Source: DATLGB01 sp038258425
Lineage (GTDB): Bacteria > Actinomycetota > Thermoleophilia > Solirubrobacterales > Solirubrobacteraceae
Reading direction: 5' to 3'
Assembly (NCBI GenBank): GCA_038258425.1
Contig: JBBSPV010000032.1
Coordinates: 1-44,566 of the forward strand
DNA: 44,566 nucleotides
Part shown: positions 25,871 through 33,469 of the stretch, in pieces
Layout: each line of letters starts with the position of its first letter
Position numbering within the stretch: the first letter of the stretch is position 1
Program-made: the position numbers and the translations under genes
Notes under the pieces: generated by a model
The model's input: only the letters and a program-made list of their open reading frames with translations
Told to the model about the DNA's origin: nothing
Database searches by the model: none

Positions 25871-26575
25871 TCACGACGCCGGACCCCCCTGCCCACACCC
25901 GCGCCGCCCGCCGAGCTCGGCGTCCACCACGGGCTCGCGTACTCGCTGTGGCTGCCCGAGGGTCCGCCGGCCGGCGGGCTCGTCGTCCTGCACGGCGCCG
26001 GCTCGCGCAAGGAGTCCCACCACGACATGGCCCGCGCCGCCCGGGCCGCGGGCCTCGCGGCGGTCTGCTTCGACCTGCGCGGCCACGGCGAGTCCGAAGG
26101 GAACCTGGACGGCCGGGCGCTGGACGACGTCGCCGCCGTGGCGGACCTCGTGCCACGGCCCGTGGCCCTGCGCGGCTCGTCCCTCGGCGGCTTCCTCGCC
26201 ATCGCCGCGGCCGAGGCGGCGGGGGCGGCCGCCGTCGTGGCCGTGTGCCCGGCCACGCGCGACGGCCTCACGCGCGGGCTGCGCTCCGGGCGCTACGACC
26301 TGCGCGCCGACGTGCCGGGCTGTGAGGCGCTGCTGGCCGAGCACGACCCGGACCTCGTCGTGGAGACCTCGCGCGTCCCGCTGCTGCTCCTGCACGCCGA
26401 ACAGGACGAATCCGTCCCCGTGGCGCACTCGCGCGCGCTGTTCGCGCGCGCCGTCGCGCCGCACAAGCGCCTGATCGTCGTCCCGGGCGGCCACCACCGC
26501 TCCGTCCAGCACGACGCCGAGCTCCAGGGCGAGTCGCTGCGCTTCGTGCGCCGGGCCTTCGAGCAGGCGAGCTGA
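25868..26575 (+). CDS. alpha/beta hydrolase
   Basis: 235 aa. Oxyanion-loop region VVLHGAGSRKESHHDM, FDLRGHGES strand-turn, nucleophile elbow RGSSLGGF with Ser at about residue 103, acid in EQDESVPV and base in GGHHRSVQ. It looks like a serine esterase or lysophospholipase-type enzyme with undetermined substrate. The start at 25868 was chosen because the first conserved strand, GLAYSLWLPEG, lies about 25 residues downstream; ATGs at 25850 and 25853 add only Arg-rich codons. Its stop TGATG overlaps the DsbA-like gene start by 1 nt. Confidence 0.88.
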   Translation: MSRRRTPLPTPAPPAELGVHHGLAYSLWLPEGPPAGGLVVLHGAGSRKESHHDMARAARAAGLAAVCFDLRGHGESEGNLDGRALDDVAAVADLVPRPVALRGSSLGGFLAIAAAEAAGAAAVVAVCPATRDGLTRGLRSGRYDLRADVPGCEALLAEHDPDLVVETSRVPLLLLHAEQDESVPVAHSRALFARAVAPHKRLIVVPGGHHRSVQHDAELQGESLRFVRRAFEQAS

Positions 26576-27591
26576 TGCTCGAAATCACGCACTTCACGGA
26601 CCCGGCCTGCCCGTTCGCGTTCTCTGCCGAGCCGGTGCGACGGCGACTGGCCTGGCACTACGGGGACCAGCTGACCTGGAAGACCCGGATGATCCTGCTG
26701 ACCCTCGAGCCCGGGGAGGCGGAGAAGCTCGCGCAGGGGGCGCCGGAGCTGCAGCGCCGCCACGGCATGCCGATCGATCCGGACCCCCGTTCGCGCCCCG
26801 CGTCCTCCGAGCCGGCCTGCCGGGCCGTCGTGGCCGCCCGCCTGCACGCCCCGGCCGCGGAGGCGCGGCTGCTGCGGCGGCTGCGGGTGCGGACCATGGC
26901 CGGGGGCCTGCTCGACGATCCCGAGCTTCTCGCGGCGGCCGCGGCGGACGCCGGCCTCGACCCCGCCGAGCTCGACGCCTGGGCGGCGAGCCCCGAGATC
27001 GACGCGGCCCTGCAGGCCGACGTCGCCGCGGCCCGCAGCCCGTCGCCCGCCGCGCGCGCGCTGGACCACAAGCTCGGCGGGCCGCCCGAGGAGCGGCGCT
27101 ACACCGCGCCGAGCTACGAGCTCGCCCGCGCGGACGGCGGTGTGACGCTCGCGCTCCCGGGCTTCCATCCCGTCGAGGCCTACGAGGCGGCGATCGCCAA
27201 CCTCGCGCCGGAGGCGGTGCGCCGGCCGCCGCCCGAGACGGTGGCCGAGGTCCTCGCCTGGGCCGGCGAGCCGCTGGCCACGGCCGAGGTCGCCGCCGTC
27301 GCCCAGCTCGACCCGACGCGCACCCGGGCGGCGCTCAGCCGCATCGCCCGGCCGATCGCGGCCGGCGCCGACGCCTACTGGACGCCGGCGGACGAGGGGT
27401 CGCGGGTCGGGCTCAGCCGGCCGGCGGGCGGTCGCCGGGCAGGCCCTCCTCCCGGGCGGCCGCGTCCGGCAACAGGGCCTGGAGCACCTCGTCGGCCACC
27501 TCGTCGAGCGGAGGTCGCGGGTCGGCGCGCACGCGCTCGACGAACCGCTCGACGATCCGGCGGTCGAACTGCGTCCCCGCGCCGGCCATGA
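26575..27591 (+). CDS. DsbA-family thioredoxin-fold protein lacking a CxxC, with overlapping tail
   Basis: 338 aa as an open frame. The start LEITHFTDPACPFAFSAEPV is a FrnE/DsbA-type thioredoxin opening, but the active-site pair is C-P-F-A, so only one cysteine remains and dithiol redox chemistry is not possible. Helical insert and the closing strand YTAPSYELARADGGVTLALPGF follow, then PETVAEVLAWAGEPLATAEVAAV, a winged-helix-like segment. The recognisable protein ends at about residue 280 (near 27415); the remaining about 58 residues are Arg/Pro/Ala-rich and lie antisense to the HD gene. The gene is coupled to the hydrolase (TGATG). A lost stop codon is the simplest explanation for the tail. 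Confidence 0.72.
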   Translation: MLEITHFTDPACPFAFSAEPVRRRLAWHYGDQLTWKTRMILLTLEPGEAEKLAQGAPELQRRHGMPIDPDPRSRPASSEPACRAVVAARLHAPAAEARLLRRLRVRTMAGGLLDDPELLAAAAADAGLDPAELDAWAASPEIDAALQADVAAARSPSPAARALDHKLGGPPEERRYTAPSYELARADGGVTLALPGFHPVEAYEAAIANLAPEAVRRPPPETVAEVLAWAGEPLATAEVAAVAQLDPTRTRAALSRIARPIAAGADAYWTPADEGSRVGLSRPAGGRRAGPPPGRPRPATGPGAPRRPPRRAEVAGRRARARRTARRSGGRTASPRRP

Positions 27592-28837
27592 GCTCCTCGC
27601 AGGCGACCTCCGGGGACCGCGCCAGCCGGTAGGGCCGGTGATGGGTGATCGCCCCGTAGGCCTCGAGGACGGCGAGCGCCCGGGCGGCCTGCGGGATCCG
27701 CTCGTCCATCAGCCCGGACGGGTAGCCGCCCCCGTCGATGCGCTCGTGGTGGTGCAGGACCGCGAGGGCGACGTCGCGCAGCTCCGGCAGCTGCCCGATG
27801 ATGCGATAGCCGACGAGCGGGTGCAGCTCGATCGCCGCGCGGTCCTGCGGTCCGAGGGGGCCCTGCGCGCGCAGCCGGCGATCGTCGAGCCCGAGGTACC
27901 CGACCCCGCGCAGCAGCGTCGCGCCGAGCAGCACGTCGCGCTCGGGCTCTGACCACCCGAGGTCCGCGGCGAGCCCGGCCGCGTGCCGGGCCAGCTCGAC
28001 CGACTCGAGGTGCAGGGTCACATCGCGCCCGGCGTCGGCCTCGAGCAGCGCGCGCACGGCGCCGAGCTCGGTCCGGCGCTGGTCCGAGCGCAGGCGCGCC
28101 TGGTGCAGGCTGCTGCCGGCGTGGTCGCCCAGGGCGAGCAGGGTGCCGTCGTCGACCTCGTCGAACCCGCCGGGGCGGTTCGCGCAGATCACGACGCCGT
28201 CGAAGCGGTCGCGCAGGTACAGCGGGATGACGACGAGCGCGTCGATCTCCTCGTCGGCCGCCGTCGGGCGCACGCCCGCCGACACCTGGGGATCGTCCTC
28301 GCGGACGATCTGCTCGCGGGCGAGCGTGCCGCGGGCGAAGCGCTGGACGAGAGCGCTGTGCTCCGGATCGTGCTCGAAGCCCCGGGCCAGCACCGCGTCG
28401 AGGTCGCCGTCCCCGTCGGCGTCGCCGCGGGACATGAGCAGGCCCTTCTCGCTCTCCGTGAGCTTGATGGCCGCCTCAAGCACGAGGGCCCGCACGTCGG
28501 ACTCCTCGCCGAGGACGCCACGAGTGTCATAGAGGTGCTGGATCTGCCCGCGCAGCTCCGTGCTCCACTCGCGCTCGGCCCGCCAGGACCGGCGCACGCG
28601 CTGCAGCAGGTCCTGGTGGTGGGCGAGCGCCTGGCGCACCTGGTCGAGCTGCTTGCGCTCCGAGGCGCGGTCCGCGCGCAGCCGCTCGGACTCGGCGAGC
28701 GCGCGGTCGCGCTCGGGACCGAGGCGGTCGACGTCCACCCGGGCCTGACGCAGGGCGGCCTCGGCGTGCGCCTGCCGGGCCGCGGCCCGGCGGGCGTGCC
28801 GTACCGCTCGGGCCGTCGCGACCCCCAGCGGGAGCAT
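27413..28837 (-). CDS. coiled-coil/GAF protein with degenerate HD-GYP domain
   Basis: 474 aa. An Arg/Ala-rich N-terminal coiled coil (about 1-100), a GAF-like sensor (about 113-250) and an HD-GYP-type domain (about 275-435). HD-GYP landmarks remain: ELHPLVGYRIIG (His339), LHHHERIDGGGYP (362-372) and RPYR. However, the metal-binding HD pair is replaced by Arg310-Gly311 (ATLLRGVGYLG where ALLHDIGKIG is usual) and the later Asp by Glu392. It is probably inactive as a c-di-GMP phosphodiesterase and may act as a sensor or scaffold. TAGCCT (28892-28887) lies about 50 nt upstream of the ATG. The 3' end overlaps the convergent DsbA-like frame by 179 nt. Confidence 0.82.
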   Translation of the reverse strand: MLPLGVATARAVRHARRAAARQAHAEAALRQARVDVDRLGPERDRALAESERLRADRASERKQLDQVRQALAHHQDLLQRVRRSWRAEREWSTELRGQIQHLYDTRGVLGEESDVRALVLEAAIKLTESEKGLLMSRGDADGDGDLDAVLARGFEHDPEHSALVQRFARGTLAREQIVREDDPQVSAGVRPTAADEEIDALVVIPLYLRDRFDGVVICANRPGGFDEVDDGTLLALGDHAGSSLHQARLRSDQRRTELGAVRALLEADAGRDVTLHLESVELARHAAGLAADLGWSEPERDVLLGATLLRGVGYLGLDDRRLRAQGPLGPQDRAAIELHPLVGYRIIGQLPELRDVALAVLHHHERIDGGGYPSGLMDERIPQAARALAVLEAYGAITHHRPYRLARSPEVACEELMAGAGTQFDRRIVERFVERVRADPRPPLDEVADEVLQALLPDAAAREEGLPGDRPPAG

Positions 28838-28903
28838 GCCCAGCCTGGCCGCCCTCGTTGTCCCATCCCCTCGCGCGATGCCGGGCAGGCTACCCGCCGG
28901 CGC

Positions 28904-29668
28904 TCACGCGAGCACGGGCCGGGCCGGGCGCCCGCGCGTGTAGGTCCACCAGGCGGCGCCGGCGGCGACCATCCCAATCGAGATGACCTGGGCGAGGGTC
29001 AGCCCGAGCACATCGTCGGGATTGCGGCGCAGGAACTCGATGAAGAAGCGCTCCACGCCCCCGAGGATGAGGTAGAGCGCGAGCAGCCGGCCCGGGGCGA
29101 GCCGGTGGCGCAGGTGGAAGAGCAGCAGGACGACGAAGCCCATGACGACCGTCTCGTAGATCGGCGTCGGGTGCACGGGGACGTCCGTCGGCACCGTGCC
29201 CTTCGGGTAGGCCATCGCCCACGGTCCGTCCCACGGCGTGCCGTAGTCGCCGTCGCCCGAGATCTGGCAGCCGATCCGCCCGGCGGCGTACCCGAGCGCG
29301 ACACCGGGCGCGCACATGTCGAGCATCGCGAGGTTCAGCTCGCCCTTGCGCCAGGCCCATAGCAGGACGCCGAGCGCGCCGCCGATCAGCCCGCCGTAGA
29401 ACACGAGCCCGGCACCGCCGAAGAGGTTGCCGAGCAGGTTGCCGTCCGTCGAGCCCCAGTTCTGCACCACCCACCACAGGCGCGACCCGACGATCCCGCC
29501 CACGAGCGCAGCGAAGACCGCCTCGTAGGCCCAGTCGACCGGCTTGCCGGCCTCGCGCAGCTGCTTGGCGAAGACCACGCCGACGAGCAGGAAGGCGACG
29601 CCGAGGCAGAGCCCGAACGTCTTGACCGACAGGCCCAGCACGTTGAAGTCCGGCAGCACGCCGGTCAC
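28904..29668 (-). CDS. lgt: prolipoprotein diacylglyceryl transferase
   Basis: 254 aa with about seven hydrophobic helices. The Lgt signature appears as GYAAGRIGCQISGDGDYG, with the catalytic/structural Arg and the HPTPIYET segment further on. It transfers diacylglycerol from phosphatidylglycerol to the lipobox cysteine of prolipoproteins at the membrane, and several lipoproteins are encoded in this window. The GTG at 29668 starts VTGVLPDFNVLGLSV; a second GTG three codons on (29659) sits 7 nt after TACCGT and would be the leaderless choice. Upstream in-frame ATG codons add a proline/arginine-rich segment that is not part of the family. Confidence 0.92.
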   Translation of the reverse strand: MTGVLPDFNVLGLSVKTFGLCLGVAFLLVGVVFAKQLREAGKPVDWAYEAVFAALVGGIVGSRLWWVVQNWGSTDGNLLGNLFGGAGLVFYGGLIGGALGVLLWAWRKGELNLAMLDMCAPGVALGYAAGRIGCQISGDGDYGTPWDGPWAMAYPKGTVPTDVPVHPTPIYETVVMGFVVLLLFHLRHRLAPGRLLALYLILGGVERFFIEFLRRNPDDVLGLTLAQVISIGMVAAGAAWWTYTRGRPARPVLA

Positions 29669-29786
29669 GGTAGGCGCCGGATGGCGGCTGCCGGCGGCGG
29701 GCCGGGCGCGCGCGGGCGGCTCGGGCCAGCGCCGGCCGCCCACCTCGAGCTCTCCGGGGACGCGCGCCCCGGCCGCCCGGGGCGGG

Positions 29787-29792
29787 TAGCGT
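29787..29792 (+). promoter_or_regulatory. -10-like TAGCGT for the GNAT gene
   Basis: TAGCGT ends 7 nt before a TTG start codon and supports that unusual start as the 5' end of a leaderless message. Confidence 0.4.
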
Positions 29793-29799
29793 CCGCCGC

Positions 29800-30327
29800 T
29801 TGCTGCTCCTCGGCGACGTCACCACGGAGCGCCTGCGCGGCCGCCGCCCGGTGCCGGGGGACTCCGAGGCCTACACGCGCGTCTGGACCGACCCGCGCGT
29901 GCCGGAGGAGGTCTGGCCCGCGCAGCTGCGCACCGCCGACGACGCCGAGCGAGTGCTGCGGGAGGACCTCGCGCACTCGGAGCGCTGGGGCTTCGGTCCC
30001 TGGAGCGCGGTCGAGCGGGGGACGAGCGCGGTGATCGGGCGCGTCGGCCTCGCCCACGCCCACGTCGGCGGCCGCTCCGAGGTCGAGGTCGTCTGGTTCC
30101 TCGACGGCTCGACGTGGGGTCGCGGCTACGCCACGGAGCTCGCGCGCGAGGCGGTCCGGGTCGCCTTCGACGTGCTGGAGCTCGACAGCGTGGTGAGCTT
30201 CACGACCCCGGCGAACGTCGCCTCACAGGCCGTCATGGCCAAGCTCGCCCTCCGCTACGAGGCCGACATCGAGCACGCGGGCCTGCCGCACGTGCTGTTC
30301 CGGCTGCGGCGCACCGACCGCTCGTAG
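29800..30327 (+). CDS. GNAT acetyltransferase (RimJ/RimL-like), TTG start
   Basis: 175 aa. Acetyltransf_3 pattern: VTTERLRGRRPVPGD, IGRVGLAHAHVGG, VEVVWFLDGSTWGRGYATELAREAV (the acetyl-CoA loop RGYATE) and SVVSFTTPANVASQAVMAKL. It probably acetylates a protein N-terminus, an amino acid or a small amine; the substrate is unknown. No ATG or GTG lies close to the first conserved strand, so the TTG at 29800 is the best start and is backed by a TAGCGT at leaderless spacing. Confidence 0.82.
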   Translation: MLLLGDVTTERLRGRRPVPGDSEAYTRVWTDPRVPEEVWPAQLRTADDAERVLREDLAHSERWGFGPWSAVERGTSAVIGRVGLAHAHVGGRSEVEVVWFLDGSTWGRGYATELAREAVRVAFDVLELDSVVSFTTPANVASQAVMAKLALRYEADIEHAGLPHVLFRLRRTDRS

Positions 30328-30399
30328 CTCGTGGCGGGTTCCAGCGACGGGTTCAGCCGGGTGTCAGCAGGGCACTCGACGGCTCGGCCCAGGGCCCGC

Positions 30400-31005
30400 T
30401 CAGGCGGAGGTGTCGATCAGCGGGACGTCGACGAGGTGCTCGACGACGAACCAGCTCTGCAGCTCGTTGACGGGCAGGACCGCCGAGGACAGCAGGTCGT
30501 CGGTGGTCGGGTCCCCGAGCTCGTCGGCCTTCTCGGCCATCGCGCGCGCCTGGACCATGATCGTCTCGTGGGCGGCGAGCAGGCGGGACAGGGCGGAGGC
30601 CACCGCCTCCGCGCCGTCGGGCGGCCGCGGGATGGAGGTGAGCTCGGCGACGTGCCGCGGGTCGCCCACCGCGATGGCGCCGAGCGTCTGGATGCGCTCG
30701 GCGATCTGGTCCACGAGCGTGTCCTGCTCGCCCGCGTGCTTGTCCATCAGCAGATGCAGCTGGTAGAAGGTCTCGCCCCGCATGAGCCAGTGCGTCTTCT
30801 TGTAGAGGTCGTGGAGGATGCGGGTGTCGGCGAGCAGGGCGTTGAGCTCGCGGGCGACCTCCGCGCGCGCCTCGGCGGGCAGGCCGAGCGGCAGGTCGCG
30901 CAGCTGGTCGAAGCGCTGGACCTCCTTGCCGTCGACGCGCAGGTGGGGCTGGCTGGGGGCGTCGGCGGCGCTCGGGGCGGGGACGCGCTCGGTGTCGGTG
31001 CTCAT
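30400..31005 (-). CDS. dps: Dps-family ferritin-like DNA-protection protein
   Basis: 201 aa. The inter-subunit ferroxidase residues of Dps are all in place: His72, His84, Asp88, Asp99 and Glu103 (THW...FYQLHLLMDKH...VDQIAERIQTLG). The protein oxidises Fe(II) with hydrogen peroxide and stores iron in a 12-mer shell, protecting DNA from hydroxyl radicals. The N-terminal 30 residues are a flexible extension, long for the family, with only a few charges, so direct DNA binding through a Lys-rich tail is not obvious. It lies 20 bp downstream of the ADH gene on the same strand. Confidence 0.93.
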   Translation of the reverse strand: MSTDTERVPAPSAADAPSQPHLRVDGKEVQRFDQLRDLPLGLPAEARAEVARELNALLADTRILHDLYKKTHWLMRGETFYQLHLLMDKHAGEQDTLVDQIAERIQTLGAIAVGDPRHVAELTSIPRPPDGAEAVASALSRLLAAHETIMVQARAMAEKADELGDPTTDDLLSSAVLPVNELQSWFVVEHLVDVPLIDTSA

Positions 31006-31025
31006 ACCGCCGGGCTACCCGCGGA

Positions 31026-32129
31026 TCAGAACTCGATCACGCTGCGGATGCCATCCTGGCGTTCCATGAGCTCGAAGCCCCGGTTGACGTCGTCCAGCCG
31101 GATCCGGTGCGAGACGAAGGGCGCGACGTCGAGGTCGCCGTCCATCGCCCGCTGGACGAGCTCGGGCACCTGGTCGCGCCCCTTGACGCCGCCGAAGGAC
31201 GAGCCCGCGATGCGCCGGCCCTGGATCAGCCAGCGCGGGATCACGTCGAGCGTCTCCCCCCTGCCGGCGACGCCCGCGACGGTGCACAGCCCCCAGCCCA
31301 TGCGGGCCGCCTCGACCGCCTGGGCCATGACCGACACGAGCCCGGTCGCCTCGAAGGTGTAGTCGGCGCCGAAGCCCCCCGTCTCCTCCTGGACATGCGC
31401 GACGGTGTCCTCGCCCGCCACCCAGGTGTCCGTCGCGCCCTGCCCGCGCGCGAGCTCGAGGCGGTCCTCGGAGAGGTCGACGCAGATGACGCGGCCGGCG
31501 CCCTGCAGGCGGCAGCCCGCCACCGCGCCGAGGCCGACCATGCCGGCGCCGAACACGACGCAGGTCGAGCCCGGCGCCACCCGCGCGGTGTACATCGCCG
31601 CGCCGAGCCCGGTCGAGAGGCCGCAGGCGAACAACGCGGCGTGGTCCAGCGGCGCCTCCGGGGAGACCTTCGCGAGCGCGATCTCCGGCATCACCGTCGC
31701 CTCGGCGAAGGTCGAGGTGCCCATGAAGTGGCGGATCGGCTCGTCCCCGCGCGACAGCCGCGTCGTGCCGTCGGGGAGGTGCCCGAGGTTCTGCTCGGCC
31801 CGGATGGCCAGACAGAGGTTCGTGCGCGGGTCGACGCAGTGGACGCACTCGCGGCACTGCGGGGAGAACAACGTCACGACGCGGTCGCCCGGAGCGACGG
31901 AGGTCACGCCCTCCCCGACGGCCTCGACGACGCCCGCGCCCTCGTGACCGAGCACCGCGGGCGCGTAGCCCGACGGATCCGCTCCGGAGGCCGTGTAGAG
32001 GTCGGTGTGGCAGACGCCGCACGCCACCAGCCGCACGAGCACCTCGCCGTCCCTCGGGCCTTCCAGGTCGACCTCGCAGACGTTGAGCGGCTGGGCGAAC
32101 TCCTCCAGCACGGCGGCACGGATTCTCAT
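31026..32129 (-). CDS. zinc-dependent class III alcohol dehydrogenase-like enzyme
   Basis: 367 aa. Catalytic zinc ligands are Cys40 (GVCHTD), His62 (LGHEGAG) and Cys169 (FACGLSTG); structural zinc ligands are Cys92, Cys95, Cys98 and Cys106 (QCRECVHCVDPRTNLC). The NAD motif is FGAGMVGLGAV. This is the pattern of S-(hydroxymethyl)glutathione or -mycothiol dehydrogenases, which detoxify formaldehyde; in actinobacteria the thiol would be mycothiol if this one acts so. A general alcohol dehydrogenase is the alternative. TAGCGT ends 7 nt before the ATG. The following gene is dps, so the pair may be a stress unit. Confidence 0.88.
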   Translation of the reverse strand: MRIRAAVLEEFAQPLNVCEVDLEGPRDGEVLVRLVACGVCHTDLYTASGADPSGYAPAVLGHEGAGVVEAVGEGVTSVAPGDRVVTLFSPQCRECVHCVDPRTNLCLAIRAEQNLGHLPDGTTRLSRGDEPIRHFMGTSTFAEATVMPEIALAKVSPEAPLDHAALFACGLSTGLGAAMYTARVAPGSTCVVFGAGMVGLGAVAGCRLQGAGRVICVDLSEDRLELARGQGATDTWVAGEDTVAHVQEETGGFGADYTFEATGLVSVMAQAVEAARMGWGLCTVAGVAGRGETLDVIPRWLIQGRRIAGSSFGGVKGRDQVPELVQRAMDGDLDVAPFVSHRIRLDDVNRGFELMERQDGIRSVIEF

Positions 32130-32136
32130 CGCGCTG

Positions 32137-32142
32137 ACGCTA
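32137..32142 (-). promoter_or_regulatory. -10-like TAGCGT for the ADH gene
   Basis: TAGCGT on the minus strand, 7 nt before the ATG, with no Shine-Dalgarno in between. Confidence 0.45.
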
Positions 32143-32189
32143 TGGGTTCCGGCCTCCGGGACGTCGCGAGCGCCGCCCTCCGGACGACG

Positions 32190-33368
32190 TCACAAGTAGC
32201 CCATGGGGTCCTGCGGCGCGCCGTTGATGCGCGTCTCGAAGTGCACGTGCGGACCGAAGCAGTGCCCCGTGCAGCCCGAGGAGGAGATGACCTGACCCTG
32301 GCTGACGCGCTGGCCGACGTGGACGGCGAGGCTCGAGTTGTGGCCGTAGCACGTCGACAGCGGCCCGGCGTGCTGGACGCAGACGTAGTTGCCGTAGCCC
32401 GAGACCCAGCCGGCGATGGCGACGCTGCCGGCCGCGGCGGCGCGCACGGCGGTGCCCGACGGCACGGCGATGTCGACGCCGGCGTGCAGGCGGCCCCAGC
32501 GCATACCGAACGGGGAGACGATGGGGCCGTTGACCGGCCAGATCAAGGCGCCCGATCCGTGGCGCACCGGGCCGGCGACGTTGGAGGCGGTCGACGCGAG
32601 CTTGGCCTGGATCTTCGCCTGCTGGGCCTCCAGCGCCTTGAGGTCGCCCTCGAGGTCCTGCCGGCTCGAGCGGACGGAGACGAGGGCCGAGCGCTTCTGG
32701 GTGCGCACGGACGCGTACTGGTCGCGCCGCGACTGCAGGCTGCCCTGGACCTGCACGACCGCGTCGCGGCGCTGCTGGATGGACGCCGCGATCGCCTTGG
32801 CCTCGGCCTCGAGCCGCGCGAGGCGCTTGGCCGTCGCCACGGCGTCGGCCCGCGCCGCCCGCACGACGCGGATCACCCGGCCGTCCTGCTCCCCGATCCG
32901 GCGGGCGAAGTCGCCGCGCTCGATGAGATCGGCGAACCCGTCCGAGTTGAGCACGACGCTCAGCAGATCCGGCGAGTCGGCCTTGTAGAGGTCGATCATG
33001 CGCTTGGACAGCGTCACCCGCGCCACGGTCAGGCGCGCGCGCAGCCGGGTCAGGCGCGAGCGCTCCGCTCGCAGGTCGCCCTGGATGGCGCCGAGGCGGC
33101 GCAGCTTGGCGTCGAGGTCGGTCTGCAACCGCACGCGCCGGCTCTCGAGCCCGGTGATGTCCGTCTGCAGAGACGCGATGCGCGACGAGTAGCCCGCGAT
33201 GCTCGTCGAGAGGACGCGCTCGCGCGAGCGCCGCGCGTCGACCGCCGAGCGCTTGCGGTCGATCTTTGAGCGCAGCGACCCCGGCGACTCGCCCTGGGCG
33301 AGCAGCGGCAGGCCGGCCCACAGGGCCAGCGGCAGCGTCACCGCCAGGATGAGCCCACGCATGCGCAT
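32190..33368 (-). CDS. secreted coiled-coil M23 (LytM) peptidase
   Basis: 392 aa. Signal peptide at 1-25, then a long heptad-rich coiled coil (about 30-255) and a C-terminal LytM domain. Zinc motifs are complete: HxxxD in LHAGVDIA and HxH in GPHVHFE, so it is an active D,D-endopeptidase candidate rather than a degenerate EnvC-like activator. The coiled coil resembles the FtsX-interacting domain of PcsB/RipC/EnvC proteins; no ftsEX lies in the window. Acts outside the membrane on peptidoglycan. ATGs at 33368 and 33362 are both in frame; TAGAGT lies 9 nt before the first. Confidence 0.9.
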   Translation of the reverse strand: MRMRGLILAVTLPLALWAGLPLLAQGESPGSLRSKIDRKRSAVDARRSRERVLSTSIAGYSSRIASLQTDITGLESRRVRLQTDLDAKLRRLGAIQGDLRAERSRLTRLRARLTVARVTLSKRMIDLYKADSPDLLSVVLNSDGFADLIERGDFARRIGEQDGRVIRVVRAARADAVATAKRLARLEAEAKAIAASIQQRRDAVVQVQGSLQSRRDQYASVRTQKRSALVSVRSSRQDLEGDLKALEAQQAKIQAKLASTASNVAGPVRHGSGALIWPVNGPIVSPFGMRWGRLHAGVDIAVPSGTAVRAAAAGSVAIAGWVSGYGNYVCVQHAGPLSTCYGHNSSLAVHVGQRVSQGQVISSSGCTGHCFGPHVHFETRINGAPQDPMGYL

Positions 33369-33377
33369 GCGCCGGCG

Positions 33378-33383
33378 ACTCTA
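33378..33383 (-). promoter_or_regulatory. -10-like TAGAGT for the M23 gene
   Basis: TAGAGT on the minus strand, 9 nt upstream of the first ATG and downstream of a hairpin that probably ends the MMPL transcript. Confidence 0.4.
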
Positions 33384-33406
33384 GGCCGGGTCCGGACGCC
33401 CAAGAA

Positions 33407-33435
33407 CCCCTGCAAAGGGGCCTGCAGCGTGCAGG
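33407..33435 (-). terminator. hairpins with a short U-rich tail after the MMPL gene
   Basis: Read on the minus strand: CCTGCACGCTGCAGG (6-bp stem) and then CCCCTTTGCAGGGG followed by TTCTT. The second hairpin plus T-rich tail looks like a modest intrinsic terminator, 35 bp after the MMPL stop. Confidence 0.5.
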
Positions 33436-33469
33436 AATCCGCCCAGCCGCCGCCCGGGCGGACCGCCGG

